DNA of 64,000 nucleotides from Oxyruncus cristatus (lineage: Eukaryota > Chordata > Aves > Passeriformes > Cotingidae), in contig VXAY01002121.1 in the NCBI GenBank assembly GCA_013399855.1, forward strand, positions 124,001 to 188,000. The letters are read 5' to 3'. Both the position numbers and the translations under genes were made by a program. Numbering within the stretch: position 1 is the stretch's first letter; each line of letters begins with the position of its first letter. Under the pieces are notes generated by a model. It saw nothing but the letters and a program-made list of their open reading frames with translations, had not been told where the DNA came from and made no database searches. Below are positions 36,028-49,000 of the stretch, in pieces.

Positions 36028-36545
36028 TCATAGAATCTTTAAGGTTGGAAAAGATCATGGAGTCCAACCAATCCCCAGCTCTGCCAAGCCCACCACATGA
36101 ACCATGTTCCCAGGTGACACATCTAAATATCTTTCAAATCCCTCCAGGGATGGTGACTCCACCACTTCCCTGGGCAGCCTGTTTCAATGCTTGACCGCCT
36201 TTTCCATGAAGAAGTTTTTCCCAATATCCAGTCCAAACCTCTCCTGGTACAACTCGAGGCCATTTCCTCTTATCCTGTCACTTGTCACCTGGGAAAAAAG
36301 ACCAACCCCCACCTGGCTACACCCTCTTGTCAGGGAGTTATAGAGAGAGAGATAAGGTCACCCATGATCCTCCTTTTCTCCAGGCTGAACACCCCCAGCT
36401 CCCTCAGCTGCTCCTCACAGGACTTGTGCTCCAGACTCTTCCAGGCCCTTCTCTGGACATGCTCCAGCACCTGAATGTCTTCTCTGTCATGAGGGGACCA
36501 AAACTGATCACAGGATTTGAGGTACTGTGTTATCAGGCACTGAAT
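36028..36545 (-). mobile_element. CR1 LINE 3' part, about 0.5 kb (antisense)
   Basis: It starts with the tail complement (tcatagaatctttaaggttg) and runs through the complement of the 3' UTR into ORF2. The - strand translation (within the frame 36590-36330) shows CR1 blocks [40 protein letters not shown] and RRIMGDL. The + strand frames at 36104-36743 are antisense readings of this element and its flank. Confidence 0.95.
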
Positions 36546-38310
36546 GGTGGCAGTGCAGATTATGCAGAACAGACGAAAGGCAGAAGACATGTTTTGTGCT
36601 TAGATATTTACTTTTTGCTGATTGAAACCCCCCCTCCACCCCCCCCAAAAAAAATTAAAATGCTTTTATCCTACCATGGAACCAATCACAAATTTTGTTT
36701 GCAAAAGTATGCAGGATCCACAGCTCTGAATAAGGAAAGCTAGAGATGAGAAATTTTTTTGCATTTCTGAGCAGAACTCCATGTGCTAAATTCTCCAGTT
36801 TGCTCTCTCAGATGATAGGGAAGAGGCTCTGATCCCCAGCTCTGAGCCGATGTGTCAGGACAAAGACAATGTGCAGAATCAGGGCTGTTCTAACGATCCA
36901 GTCACGTGCATCTGCAGGGGAACTTGGGCCTTTTGAACATTGTGTTGCCCACATGCTCTTAAAGCTGTCAGTCAGTGGTATAGATTCTGGCCAGACTACA
37001 CACTGAGTGACAGCACAGGACTTATTTTTGGAAAAAATATATCCACAGAGCAAATATATAGGGTAGAATTAATATCTTTTATTTATAGCTTTCAAAACGT
37101 GATCTGTCTAGTGTAAAGTAGTCCTTTCTAATTGCCTTCTAAAGTTAATGGAGAGAGAAAACATATTGATATTTCCTGTGTGACTCAGGATACATTATGC
37201 AATATGAGCTTGTTGAAAATGCAAGTTCAGGTATTTTCTGTTCAAATGTCGTTGGGTTATCTCCATTCAAACAGAAATGATATGTAGCAAATCCTCTGAA
37301 TGATTTACAAGACTTGATTTGTGCTGCTTCTGTTTTGTTTCTAATTTATTTAAGGTATATTAATCTCCCCTAATTTAGATGTCTTATACTTACAGCTGAA
37401 CTAAATGTCCGGACTGCATTTAATATTCACATACAAATCCACATTTTTGGAGCATGTTTATATGACTTATTACAACACTTGTTTTAAGATTAAAATAAAC
37501 TTCCTGAAAACAGCAGTTTCTCCTCCCTTGTTAGAAATGAGAATAAATATACAGCTCAGGTGGATATAAGTGTCCGAAGTAAGATGAGATTAAACCTTCC
37601 CTTTAAGTCTGGTCTTTGCAATGGTCTAACCATTGCACTTCATGAGCTGTTGACTTGGCTCATAACTTGAGTGTCCAGCAGTTGAAAAGAAAGGAAGATG
37701 AAAATGTCACTGAAGTTACTAAAGGATGACAGAAGGAAATTATATTACTTGCCTTTTAATAATGAGTAACATTACGTGCTGACTCGTCCCGACTCTTTTT
37801 TTAGGAATCAGTACGGCATAATTTTTTCTTCTCTTCTTTCATATCACAGTTAACCTATGTGCAAACAGGGAATAATCTGAAACTCTACAGAGACCTTGTG
37901 GTTATTTCACTGCTTGCATAGTCATGACAGCTCGTGCTCTGGGACTTGCGTATTAGCAAGGTTAAGACAGTCTTTTTTTCCAAGGGTAAATGTGAATGCT
38001 AGCAGCACGGAGTCTCAGAAGATTCAAAAGAAGTCTGTAATGATGACAAAATGAAGGCACCTTGGACTAATATATCCCAGACCATTAACACTGTTTAGAG
38101 ACCTGAGGAAATTACTTTATTGTGCTGATCTTAAGTGGGCTGGCGGAGCTACAAACCTAGAAAGGATAGAGAAGTCTTGAAAACTGGATTAAGTGAACAG
38201 CAAGTATTTAAACCAGAATTTTGAGTTACGTTTCCTATGAAACACCTGAGAAAATCCCTCTAGAGGTACAAAAAATATTTTCCTGTCCTCCAAAATTTGC
38301 TTAAATTCTA
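36546..38310. other. Unique AT-rich DNA, no gene recognised
   Basis: A short C-rich/A-rich run (cccccctccaccccccccc-like) lies at 36629-36655. The 81-codon - frame at 36808-37053 shows no motif. Confidence 0.55.
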
Positions 38311-38400
38311 ATCACAGAAACGTAAAGTATCCTGAGTTGGAAGGGACCCACAAAGATCGTCGAAGTCCAGCTCCTGGCCCTGTACAGGACAGACCCAAAA
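38311..38400 (-). mobile_element. CR1 LINE extreme 3' end (antisense)
   Basis: About 90 bases carry atcacagaaacgtaaagt, cctgagttggaagggaccca, agatcgtcgaagtccagctc and ctggccctgtacaggaca. This is the complement of a CR1 3' UTR of the type with 'ctgagttggaaggg'. The element is sharply truncated after 'cagacccaaaatta'. Confidence 0.9.
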
Positions 38401-41400
38401 TTAGGTTAGGTTAATAGCTTTTTAAAGTGCCTATTGACTGTAGAAGGATCCTAGATAATTAAATGTGATGTCAAACACTTAGAAGGATATGGCTGGCAAT
38501 TGTGTAACACCCACGGTTTTGATGATGGTATAAGAGGTTTTATCAGTAGCTCATGGAGACCACAGATGCTAAATAGACACAACACACACAAATCCATGTT
38601 CTAACATCAGGCTATAGGCTTTCACAGTCCTACACACAGCCTTTGGTTTACATTCTAGGAGCCACCATGAAACCAAGTGTGCTAATCCAGTGGGAAATGC
38701 TCATAATGCACCTAAACACCTAGAGAAAGCTCTACCACAGGTCAGAATCTGGAATTGTGATTCCTTACTCCTGTGCATAATGTGACTGAGGTGATCCCCG
38801 ACAGCTGACAGCGCCTTGTCAGGCAAGGAAATATTTGGTCCCTGCTTCCTTTTAGGTTTGGAGAATCCCATATCAGCCTCCCACTTGTGTTTAGCTGCCT
38901 CAGAGAGAGCTACATACCATCGAGGTTTTCCCTATGGATTTGAGCTGCAGCACTGGAGAAGAAAGACTAATGAGCCAACAACAAGGCGAAAGAGAATGTT
39001 GCCTGTGGAAAGGTACAACTCCTCCAAGAGGGCATGCACACATCTCTGTGCTCAGTAATCTAAAATGTACAAGCTCGGTTTTATGGAAGCATCGAGGTGA
39101 CTTCAATTTGCTTTTGGGTGTGAAAGAATGGATTAATTCCATGAGGTTTATGTGCTGCACCGGTTAATGAAATAGTTTTAGCAAACACGGATGGTCAGTA
39201 AAGAAAGAGCTTGTAAAAAACCAAAATCCTTTCAAATCCAAGGAGCATGAAAAATAAAGACTCATGACAAAAGGAGAAAAAACCCAAAGTTTATCTGTAA
39301 GTGAAATACATGCAGGCACTACTGCAAAGGAATTTAAATGTGTATATAATGAGCAGCTACACATGCACAAAAGTAGCTGTCACACGCTATATAGTATGCA
39401 TAAAAGCTCCAACAAGTTGCACGGTGTGAGGAATAGTTGCTTGTGGATCAGTGCACAGTCATTTAGTAGTCCTATCAAGCTGACAGCGAGCGTACCAGGC
39501 CTGATACACATGACTGCCCAAGAAGAGTGTCTCTGGATGTCAGCCTTGTGTACGTCAATGAAACAAGAGTAGAGCAGAATCAAAACAAGTTAACAAACCA
39601 GCAGCGAGCTTGTTTCTGCTGCAATAACAGAACCATAGGCTAACTGAGGCTTTCTTTATAAAACTTGTAAGAGTATGTCAGTGACCTCAGAAGCACTGAC
39701 CCACGGATGCTGGATACAGTAAGGATGAAAGGGTTGGTTTTCCTTCTCTTCTTTTTTTTTTTTTTTTCTTTCTCAATTTCTAGGTGTCTATCACTGCTCT
39801 GAAGCGACTGAAATGCTGGTTATTGTTCTCCCTCAACCCTCACGATAAATCCTTCTTTGTTTGCTCATGTTGGTTAAACACCACTCAAGGTCTGTGCTAA
39901 TGAGCATTGTGGGATAGTCACTTCTAATCATTTTAATGATCCTTTTGAAGGCTTGGATTCGTTTTATGGTTTTAATGTTCTCTATCTATCAGAAGATCAA
40001 TTGTCTGCAATACCATTGTTTTTTTTATGTGTATCAGATACTATCAAAGCAACCAGAAATCCTGACTGAACCATTTTCACGACAGGCTGGAGAGTGAGGA
40101 TATAGTTTAGTTTGATTAACTGATAAATTCTTGCAGGAAAGGAATATGAACAGGTCACTTTAGAGAAAATGTGCTATGAGGTGGTTTTTTTTGGTGGCTA
40201 CCACTATACACAACCTACTACCACAGTAGGAACCAAAGCTTGTCACCTGGTAAGAATGTTTGGCTGGAAGGAACTTTCCTTCAGAGATCGATATTTGGGA
40301 ATTAAGTTTTTCCCATATAATTTTCTAAACAAACAATTTCATTTCCACATTGGACAGCTGTAATTATGCCTGGAGCAGAGGTGCCTGAACCAGCTGTAAA
40401 CAAGTAGTTTAATATTGAGTTCAGCAAGGACTGACTGCTCAGGGCTCAGGACTCTGTAGGCAGCCCATGATGAGTTCTCCAACAGCAGAACTGCTGCTAA
40501 TATCAGTTTGGCCACTCCAAAGCTATGTCAAGAATTGAATTGCAGTGCCACAGTGACCTCTAATTCAGCTGATATGTATTTTTAATGTTTTCCTCTCCTG
40601 AGAACGTGCACTCCCTCTACTCACTGTCAAAATGCTCCCTGGCCTCCCAGAAGCTCATTGCAAAAGTCAGAATTGTTCAAATTAAGCCCTGATTTTGAAC
40701 TTGAATTACTGAAATGCTTGTAAACTTACAGTGAAGAGTCCCCAAAACCTGAAGTTCTAACAACACAGTCAGCAGCACATCCTCCTCTATATTCAGCTTT
40801 AATGAATTTTAGAAGGGACAAACTAATTAAAAAATAATGTGCTGTGCACATTGATTTTATGTGCATTATGATTTTAATGTTGAAAGCACACAGGAAATGC
40901 ACAGGGCACCTTGCTCATATGGGAAACACTTTGTTTTAAGGTCTATTAAAGAATTTAAGATTAAAAGGATTCTTATGAGTTCAGGCTGATAGACACAATC
41001 ACAAATACATCTCCACATCTGCTCCATTTTCACAACTGAATTAAGGAACATTTTCCCCCCAATGAGTTTAATTAACTTTAAGAACAAGCTAAATTAGTTT
41101 AAAAGGCAATTAAAATGCAAGCGTATAAATTGTAATTAAAACTGCATGCTGTTTATAGATATTTTTTCTAAATATTTAAAGAAGATATTTTCCAAATGAA
41201 AAAACAGAAGTTCTACAGTCAGTACATAATTCAGTTCAGAAAAATACAAAAAGCTTTTCTTACATATGTAGATTTTAAAAAATCTAATTTGTTAGAAATT
41301 AATATTGCAGAATATTGTATCAGCATCCCACTGGAAAATAACTATGGTTTGCAGTTTGCTTCTCAGATGCATTTTTTTCCTATGGTGATATGAGATTGGT

Positions 41401-41465
41401 TCACTGTTTTGTTTGTTTTGAGGATATCAGATTTTTTGGGAGATGTTAGGTATGTCTGAGTCAGT
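38401..41465. other. Unique AT-rich DNA, no gene recognised
   Basis: There is a poly-T run at 39752-39767. An exon-like block at 38904-39012 (+) is listed separately. The open frame 39264-39572 (+, 102 codons) overlaps an open - frame and has no motif. Confidence 0.5.
38904..39012 (+). other. Candidate coding exon with basic peptide (unconfirmed)
   Basis: The block has an acceptor gtttagctgcctcag and a donor GGAAAG/gtacaa and is open in the frame that enters in phase 1 and leaves in phase 2. The peptide has a strongly basic run (HWRRKTNEPTTRRKRMLPVE), resembling a bipartite nuclear-localisation pattern. The unspliced + frame continues to 39058. The opposite strand is open at 38900-39160, which lowers the coding case. 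No family is recognised. Confidence 0.15.
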
Positions 41466-41551
41466 TTTGGCTGAACTTCTGGCAATGTTGGGTCAATGGT
41501 TGGACTCAATGGTTTTGGAGGTCTTTTGTAACCTGAATGATTCTATGATTC
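41466..41551 (+). mobile_element. CR1 LINE extreme 3' tail (sense)
   Basis: The blocks ggcaatgttgggtcaatgg, ttggactcaatggttttgg, aggtcttttgtaacctgaat and gattctatgattctt are a sense CR1 3' UTR and tail of the same type as the copy at 18521-18634. The open frame at 41443-41676 crosses it and is not a gene. Confidence 0.9.
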
Positions 41552-44500
41552 TTATTGCATTTGACGTGGTCAGTGTTTCTCACTGGGCACTCCTTTTTTA
41601 CTCCTATATCTTCTTTCCCTCCATCTACGTTCATTATCTGGATTATTCATTATTTATTGTCCTCAAAACCATATAGGTAACCCAATCAGCTCTTAAGAGT
41701 TACTTTTTCTCTCTTCTGTTCCCTTTGAGCAGCACAGATGATGTGAATGGAGCACACACCGGCCCTGCCCTCCAAAACAGGTGCCACTGTTCCCTCCCTG
41801 GCTCTACACCTCACATATTCGAGTCACGCAGCCAAATCACTTCACCTCTCTGTGTTCATCTTGCCTTCTGGCCAAAACACATTTTGGTGAATTGGCAACT
41901 ACCTCCTGCTGTTTGGAGCATTCCTAAGAAAATCAACCTCTAGTCCCAGTCATCGGCATCAGGCACAGCAATCAGAAATCACTACAAGTGGCAAAAATGC
42001 CACGGGAGTGAGTATATATGTGACAGAACATGAATAATTGCATGAATATCCACTGTAAAAATATGACACTCTGGGGATTTCTAAACGTTTTTTTCTCGGA
42101 TATCACATAACCTGGGGGGTTGTCTTTGTGTGAGTAATGGTGATCACATACTGTTGCAAACTAAAACACTGTGTTATTTGTTCCCTTGCGGTTTAATATT
42201 GTCAAAAGGAAAATTCCTATTGAATGTATGGCAGATAGGATTCAAACACCACACAAGAGGGCCCACAAGTTTGTGCTCTTTGGCTAAGAAATAAAATACA
42301 TAGTTAACAATGGCTATTTAAAAACCTGAGTTTGAATTCCAAGAATTGGTGTGAAAACTGAAGCCTGGCTTTGGTTTTGATTTTGTTTTCAGGTTTCAAA
42401 ATTAAAAATATGCTTAAGCAGTCTCTCCTAAACCTTGTCAAACTACTGAGATAGATTTCTGACTACAATAAGACTATATTCAGCCAAACCCATTTTCATG
42501 AGAGAGTGGGATTTTTAGTGAAAATCAGAAGTTCAAGTTGAAAAAGTACACTTAAAATATCTATCACAGCTCCAAATTTTTACAGCTTTAAGTGACTAAA
42601 GTTCTTGAAAGTGTAGGAGTTCCAAAGGATTTGAGACAGTTTAAAAATCTGTCATTTGTTAGCTTTCAGAAAGAAAGATACATGAATATAAAGAACAAGA
42701 TAACAGCACAAAAGGGCTTTGTAACTGCCAATGAAACAAAACTGCATATTTCATCAGAGATATAAATGTTACAGTTTTAAATAAAAAATGGATAGAAAAT
42801 GAATGACTTGTTCTTTCCCTCTTCAAATTGGTGGATTTGAGGGGGTTAGTGTTGTTTCTAACTCCAGAGTAGCTTTCTTGTTTGTCTTATATGATCAAAA
42901 AAAAAAAAGATAAGAGCATTCAGGTGGAAAGATGTCTACTGTGTATAATAGGAATAGCTGGATTTTTCAGCGCAACCCTTATTCATAGCAGGGATACTTC
43001 ATAAGAAGCTTACGAATTCCTATTTTAATCCAACAGCCAATTTCCATTTGTGACTATTTGTCAAATAACACAAGAATTCTACTCAAGAGCTGGTTCAAAA
43101 AAATACTAAATATGCCAAACTAATTGTGACTGGGCTGTGATTTGAGCCGCACCTGTGGTTTGTGGAACTTGTCACCAGGAAGAATGTTAAAGCTGGTCCA
43201 TCTTTAAATAAAAGCAATCACTCAGGGCACACACACAGATCACCAGGAAGGAAAAGTCCTAATTGCTTTAGCTTGTTGACAAGTAACAGGACATGTAAAG
43301 AGAATCAAGCATGTCTCAGCTGCCCTAGGGAAAAACCAGGGTAGACTCAAGAAATAATGAAGCAATGCCAATATTATTTATGCCACGACAAAAGAGGAAA
43401 GAAGTCTTATGCTTTTATTTATTTTAGGGACAGAATTATAGTCCTGCTTAATATCCATTATTTTTTGTTTGTTTGTTTACCAATAATACTGCTGTCCAAA
43501 TATCCAGTAAAGTCACTGGCATTTTGTGAAGCATCAATTGTTTATTGTCCAGCATAACTAATCTGATAGCCTGAATGACTTGTAACATTTTTCCTGTCAA
43601 TGCTGTATCTTACAGTATTAAGTACTGTAATTAAATTAACGAGAACATATTCCTTTTTTATTTACTTTATTGTTTCTCAGACTTGGGGAAAACCTTCGGA
43701 ATATTTTCTAAATCTCATATCAGAAAGTTTGTTACCACCAAAATGTTGCTTCTCTGTGTAGTTCACTAAAATAGATATTTTTTTGCTTAAAAATTAAGTT
43801 GTGAAATCTAGGGAATAAAAAAAAAGTTGAAAACGGGGGAGAAGAATTGTTCAGAAAATTAGATTAATATTGTATCTGTGATTAAATAAAAAGGGCTGGT
43901 AAATTTTAAAGCTGCAGGTTTTTTTTTTAATTTGCCCATTAAATTAATGTATCCTGGGATATCTGTATTAACTCCATCCACTTATTTAAGCTCTGATGGG
44001 AAAGTAAGGATGAAGTAATGGTTTTATATTTCCAAGAAGTTGAAATTGTCAAATGTTCTAAAGTTGTCCCCTCTAGTTGTCGGAATCTCTTTGCTCAAGG
44101 ATTTTTATTAGGGACCTTTTTTTTCCACTGTGAGCTTGTGATTGTAAAAATAAAAATGTCCCCTCGACCTTCATCTGACAAAGTGAAAGTTTTGACAAAG
44201 ACCTCAGAAAAGTGACATGAGAACACCTCTATAATAGTAAGCATGTATCCATTCATAATTGAGAGAAAACCTTCATTTATTCAGAGCCTTATTTAGAATC
44301 TCATTATCTTCTTCTAGCCTTTGATAATAGGGTCATGGGTTTCCAGAATACACTTTGAGTTTTAAAGTAAAATGCAAATTAACTGTGTGCTTTCTCTCAC
44401 CGTTTATGTGAACTTTATTCCTACAAGCACACCCTAGCTTCCTAATGACTGCTGCTCAGTGCCCATAGAAGTTTTCACCCTGTGTGAGTAGAGAGAACTG

Positions 44501-45748
44501 AACCAAAAGGCCTAAATGAAAGTCATTTAGTGGAAACAATCCCACTGATTCCTGTGAACTTCAGGAGTGTGATCTTAAATCATCACATTTATGTATGGAA
44601 TTTGCTGAGTACACACCGGAAAGGGGCTCCTGGTAAGAGAAGACAAATTGGCTCGCTATTGTGGTGCTTTTTGTAGAATTAAAACTTCAGACTGCCAATT
44701 ATGTGTAAGAAGTGCTTCTTCCCTTGTGAAGCTTTAATTTGTCAAGTTAAACGGTTTTCCAAAAAAATGAAAATAAACTTGCTTTTCGTTGAGAAGCTTT
44801 GAACTCAGTGAGACCTAAAGAACAGCTTATGTGCCCAGAAACCTGTCTGTTTTTTTCCAGCTGTGTCAGTTGGGGTGATAAGAAATATTATCCCTCAAGA
44901 CTTATTTGAAGAGCAACCACGATGTCATACAGTGGGAAACTGGGAATCTCCATCTATTTAGTTCTTTGAAGAATAGATTATTTGCACTCTTTGTGCACAG
45001 AGAGAAGATATCTTTTACAGTAAATAACTCACTAATCTAGCATGTCAAGATCCAGTAGCTGGAAGCTGAAACTAGACAGATTCAGATTGAAAATAAGACA
45101 TCCATTTTTAAGGGTTAGGAGAAATTGTATCGGCTTCCAAAGTGAGATAGGTACTTAAGATCGGAGGGATGAATCACGCTCTGGAGATGAATCTCTCTCC
45201 TTTGGTTGTTGAGAGACCCCAGATAACTAAGGTGAATGTCTAACTTCCAAATGGTGATAAATCTGAATTTATTCAAGTGAGATAATATTCTGCGTGCTTC
45301 TTTTTTGTGTAACACTCAGGGCAAACAGTGGTTTAGCTGTAAAACTTTGGAAAATTACTGTGGAATATTGCAGTGCCTTTAATAACAGAGACAATTTAGG
45401 AAGTTTTAGTTTAGGAAGAATTAAAGGTCCCAAAGTATTTACCTGCATCTGTGTTATGCAATGCATTCAGATAGAAATGGGCATTACAGGCCTTATGATT
45501 TTTAAGCCACTCTTCAGCTTACCTCTGGAACAGGGTAGATCAGATTTGCTAAATCAAATCATCTGAATGGTATTTGCATGACTGATTTCTAAGAGCATAA
45601 AATTGACAGAGAAGGGAGCATCAGCTCTGCATTTAGCACAGATCTGCTAATGATAATGATGGTCACATGACTTTCACATTATGTACCATGGAGACACCGT
45701 TCATGATCTTACCATACCGATTTTTTTTTTGTTTTGTTTTCCTTTCAG
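41552..45748. other. Unique AT-rich DNA, no gene recognised
   Basis: The open frames (41725-41943 +, 43162-43344 +, 43357-43557 +, 44018-44215 +, 45294-45566 +) have no recognised motifs. (TTTG)n lies at 43463-43479. No repeat tail was seen. Near 44520-44580 a stretch reading 'cactgattcctgtgaacttc' may be a remnant of an old repeat, too worn to name. Confidence 0.5.
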
Positions 45749-45821
45749 TGATTCTTTTTCAGGGCATGAAGATGGAGAAATATCACCGAGGCTCAGCAAA
45801 TATATGAATATGAATGATTGT
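45749..45821 (+). other. Candidate coding exon (unconfirmed)
   Basis: A very strong acceptor (long T/G-interrupted pyrimidine tract ending in gttttcctttcag) is followed by 73 nt that are open in the frame DSFSGHEDGEISPRLSKYMN then MNDC, and by the donor TTGT/gtaagc. It enters after one base of exon sequence completing a codon and leaves in phase 0. The splice sites are good, but the block is short and has no recognised homologue or partner exon. Confidence 0.18.
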
Positions 45822-48666
45822 GTAAGCCTGAAGGCAAGTTCTCACACGGTTTGGATGACTTCTGGCAAGGACTTTTGAGAGAGACCTTAGAAGTTCCCTG
45901 TTTGGTTCCTACAACAGGGGGGGGGGAAATGCATATATTTACATATGCTTTGTGATTGTTCTCTCTGTAGTTGACCCAAACCATGCACATAGGCACAAAA
46001 ATATTTTAACTTCACTCTTATACGAAAGTCTTCCACATGACACAGTCCTTTCCACAGAAATTATTTCATTATCAAGGGTTGTAATTCAGTTCCCTCTCCC
46101 CCAGAAGAGATTTTTTAACAACCATGTTAAAAAATCAGGCTACTCACTGTGTGTTGACTTCATGACTGTTGTTTCTTTGGTCATCCATATCCCAAGTTTA
46201 TAGCCTCGTGTTTGGAAAAGTGCTTTAGGAAATGGAAAATGTGTATCGGAGATTTTGTAAGTTTAAGAGAATCGAAACTCCCAGTTTTGGCAGGTAACAA
46301 GCTGGGCTGCAGATTTTTAAGGATACCGATAAAAGCCTCTCCCTTTCTATCGTGCCAAGTGCCTAAATTCCAGAAAGGAATGAGAAGTCAGGTACTCGTG
46401 CTATTAAATGATTGTAAACAGCCTTGTCTCTAGGCTTGGCTGGCTCCTTATAGACAGCAAATTTTCTGTGTTTTTTGCATGAGGACATTTTGGGTCATGG
46501 TGCAAACTACAATTTTATTCACACATAAATATGACTAAATATGAAACATTCATATATGACCTATTTTTACCTTTTTTACTACTTAGCTTTCGATTCTTTA
46601 CTTTGGCATCTGAAATCTCCTTTTGTGTCTGGTTCCCTGATACTACAAGCTGCAAAATCAAGACAGACTCTGAGCCTTTTCTTGTCTCCATTCTGTGGTC
46701 ATGGAATAAAAATGTTAAACTGGTCATTTGGGGCCATGTACTCTTCTAATAGGAACTGTTGCATGGACCATGTAGAAAAATATGTCTTTAAGATGATTCT
46801 GTTTACAGTTGTCCACAATATAATTAAAGAGAAGATTGTTTTAAAATTATTATGAATTTGGATTGTCTAAACAAAGACACTTCATGGTATCCTGCTTTTC
46901 AGAGAACAGGACTTCACAGTCATCTAAAAGAGGAAAGACTTAAAGTCAACAGTCTATTTTCAATACTTAGGCCTGAATTACCATAGAAAACAATCTTTAT
47001 AAGCAATAATGTATGCTAAAATAAATCTTCAAAGCCTGCTGAGATGCTCAGAATTGTTTATCTTTCAGCCACTTGATTCATGTAGCCAAAGCCACAGCAG
47101 TTGGCTGACACAAGATTTGGAATAGTTTAGTTCTGTATGGTTTTGCAAACAGCCTTTACATTTGCATGGAAGGTCTGATTACTAAAGCCTTGTTGTATGT
47201 GGAAGATGTCTTCTAAGAGACTTCTACCGTCTCTGTGGTGAGGACCTGAGATGGATATGGAGATGCTTCCACAGTCAGTCACTTTCAGAAATGATTTGTA
47301 GTCGTTCTCAGGAATGGTCACAGCTTCCCTATGCTGTAAATGCTCTTTGAAGCGTCTTATATACACGTAAAGTACTAATATATGAGAAAACATTACCCCC
47401 ACGGTGTGTCACATGGAATTTCTTTATTCCTAACAAAGAAAACGTTTTATGAAAGTGTATTAGAAGTGGCTTTCAGTAGGCTGAGCAAGGCACAAATCAC
47501 AGGGAACATCAGGATGTAATTACACACTTACAGAGAAGTCTACCATGAAAAAAGAAAGGTTTTGTTGTGTTTTGGGGGTTTTTTTCCCTCTGAAAAATAA
47601 AAATGACAAGCTCAAATTATGAAGTCTACTGTGCACAATCAAGTGTGAGGAAGTATCAACTTACGAAATCATTAACAGCCCCAGTTTCATGAACAGAGCA
47701 TTATCAGCTCTGAGAGTCTGAACAAAGCAATTGTCAGCTGCCACCCTTTCTCAACTAGACAATTAAAAATTTCATGTTGTGCAAAGTGAAAAAGTGAGAT
47801 CAAGCTCAGCAATTGCTCTTGCTCAGCAGATTCAAAAAATCCGTCATCCTGCCAAAGTGCAGCCTCTTCCAGGGGACATGCAAGAAGATCTGCATTCATA
47901 TTCAGGGGAGGGGCTGGATAGAGGTCTGAGCATGGCCATGAGGACATTTGGGTGCTCTCTGTGAACTCGAGGAAGGTTATTCTGCGCAAACCCTGTCCTG
48001 CTGGTGAGGTGAGGGTGAAAGGAGTGGAGCAGAGGCAACATCTGCTTTGAACTTGTGCCAGCTTGGAGAACATGGAAAAAGAGGGGTTTTGAGGCAGATG
48101 GGACTCATTTTACTGCTGTTTAAAAGAGAGTGAGTGGCTTGTTGGGAAAATGTTCATTGGCATCTTTGTTACCTGTGCAGCTCAGCAGAAAAGAGGAGCT
48201 GGTTAGCCACACTTTTTCATGAGCATGTTGTAAGTGTAAATGCATTTGTAGCTGCACTCCTATTGTACTTTCTTGTATGGATTGTCTTTCAGCTTTCCTG
48301 CTAAGGGAGAAAAAGCTCTCTCTGCTGCTTAATCCCCTAAAATATCAAAGCACAGCACCAAACAGGATCTAGGCCTTACCTTACTGCGTTCAAGTTTATC
48401 CATCTGTGAAATTAGTATAATAGCATTGTTCTGCCTCCCAGGGATCTTGTGCGTCTGCTTGTTGCTAAAGTGATGCTCCAGGCATGTTTTGAAATGCTTT
48501 CTGTTTCCAAAGTGCTTTGTTGGCCTTGGACAATAAAAAAAAATGTGTTCACTTTGAGTGGCAAAGACAATAGATGCCTGCACTGGGCTATGAGAAAGAA
48601 GGATGATGTGAGGCAAGGGCTAAGTGGAACCTATGAGAGCTTGGTTTGGCTGCTGCAGGGCACCAG
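45822..48666. other. Unique DNA, no gene recognised
   Basis: There is a G10 run at 45917-45926. - strand frames at 47127-47402 (91 codons) and 47687-48073 (128 codons) have protein-like composition. The first follows an acceptor-like site (gttttctttgttag, about 47430) and begins with a hydrophobic segment (VMFSHILVLYVYI). Neither matches a family I know and no strong donor or polyadenylation signal supports them. Confidence 0.45.
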
Positions 48667-49000
48667 TCATAGAATCAAAGAATCAAAGAATGGTCTGAAT
48701 TGGAAGGGACCTTAGAGATCACCTGGTTCCAACCCCCTGCTATGAGCAGGGACAGCTTCTACTAGACCAGGTTGCTCCAAGCCCCATCCAAGCTGACCTT
48801 GAATACTTCCAGTGATGGAGCATCCACAGCTTCTCTGGGAAATCTGTTCCAGCGCCTCACCACCCTCACCATGAAGAATTTCTTCCTAATATCTAATCTG
48901 CCATTTTAAAGCCATTTCAGTCTCAGTGCTTCTCCCATCTCATGTTGCACTAACATGGGCCTTTGTAGAGAAAGTCAGAGGCCCTGTAGACCTTCCCTCC
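48667..49000 (-). mobile_element. CR1 LINE 3' end (antisense)
   Basis: A tail complement with a repeated octamer-like unit (tcatagaatcaaagaatcaa) is followed by ttggaagggaccttagagat, ccaaccccctgctatgagca, gggaaatctgttccagcgcc and aagaatttcttcctaatatc. These are unmistakable antisense CR1 3' UTR and ORF2 end. Similarity fades after 48950. Confidence 0.95.

Noticed and set aside
36282..36743. 153-codon open frame (+)
   Set aside because: It is the antisense reading of the CR1 copy at 36028-36545 plus flank.
39620..39650. CR1-like tail 'cagaaccataggctaactg'
   Set aside because: No 3' UTR block such as ggaagggacc follows.
40240..40330. CR1-like string 'tggctggaaggaactttcc'
   Set aside because: Only about 15 bases resemble the CR1 3' UTR and there is no tail or flanking block, so chance is more likely.
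47687..48073. 128-codon open frame (-) with protein-like composition
   Set aside because: No start context, splice sites or family match; the + strand is also open over part of it. Kept only as a note in the interval entry.
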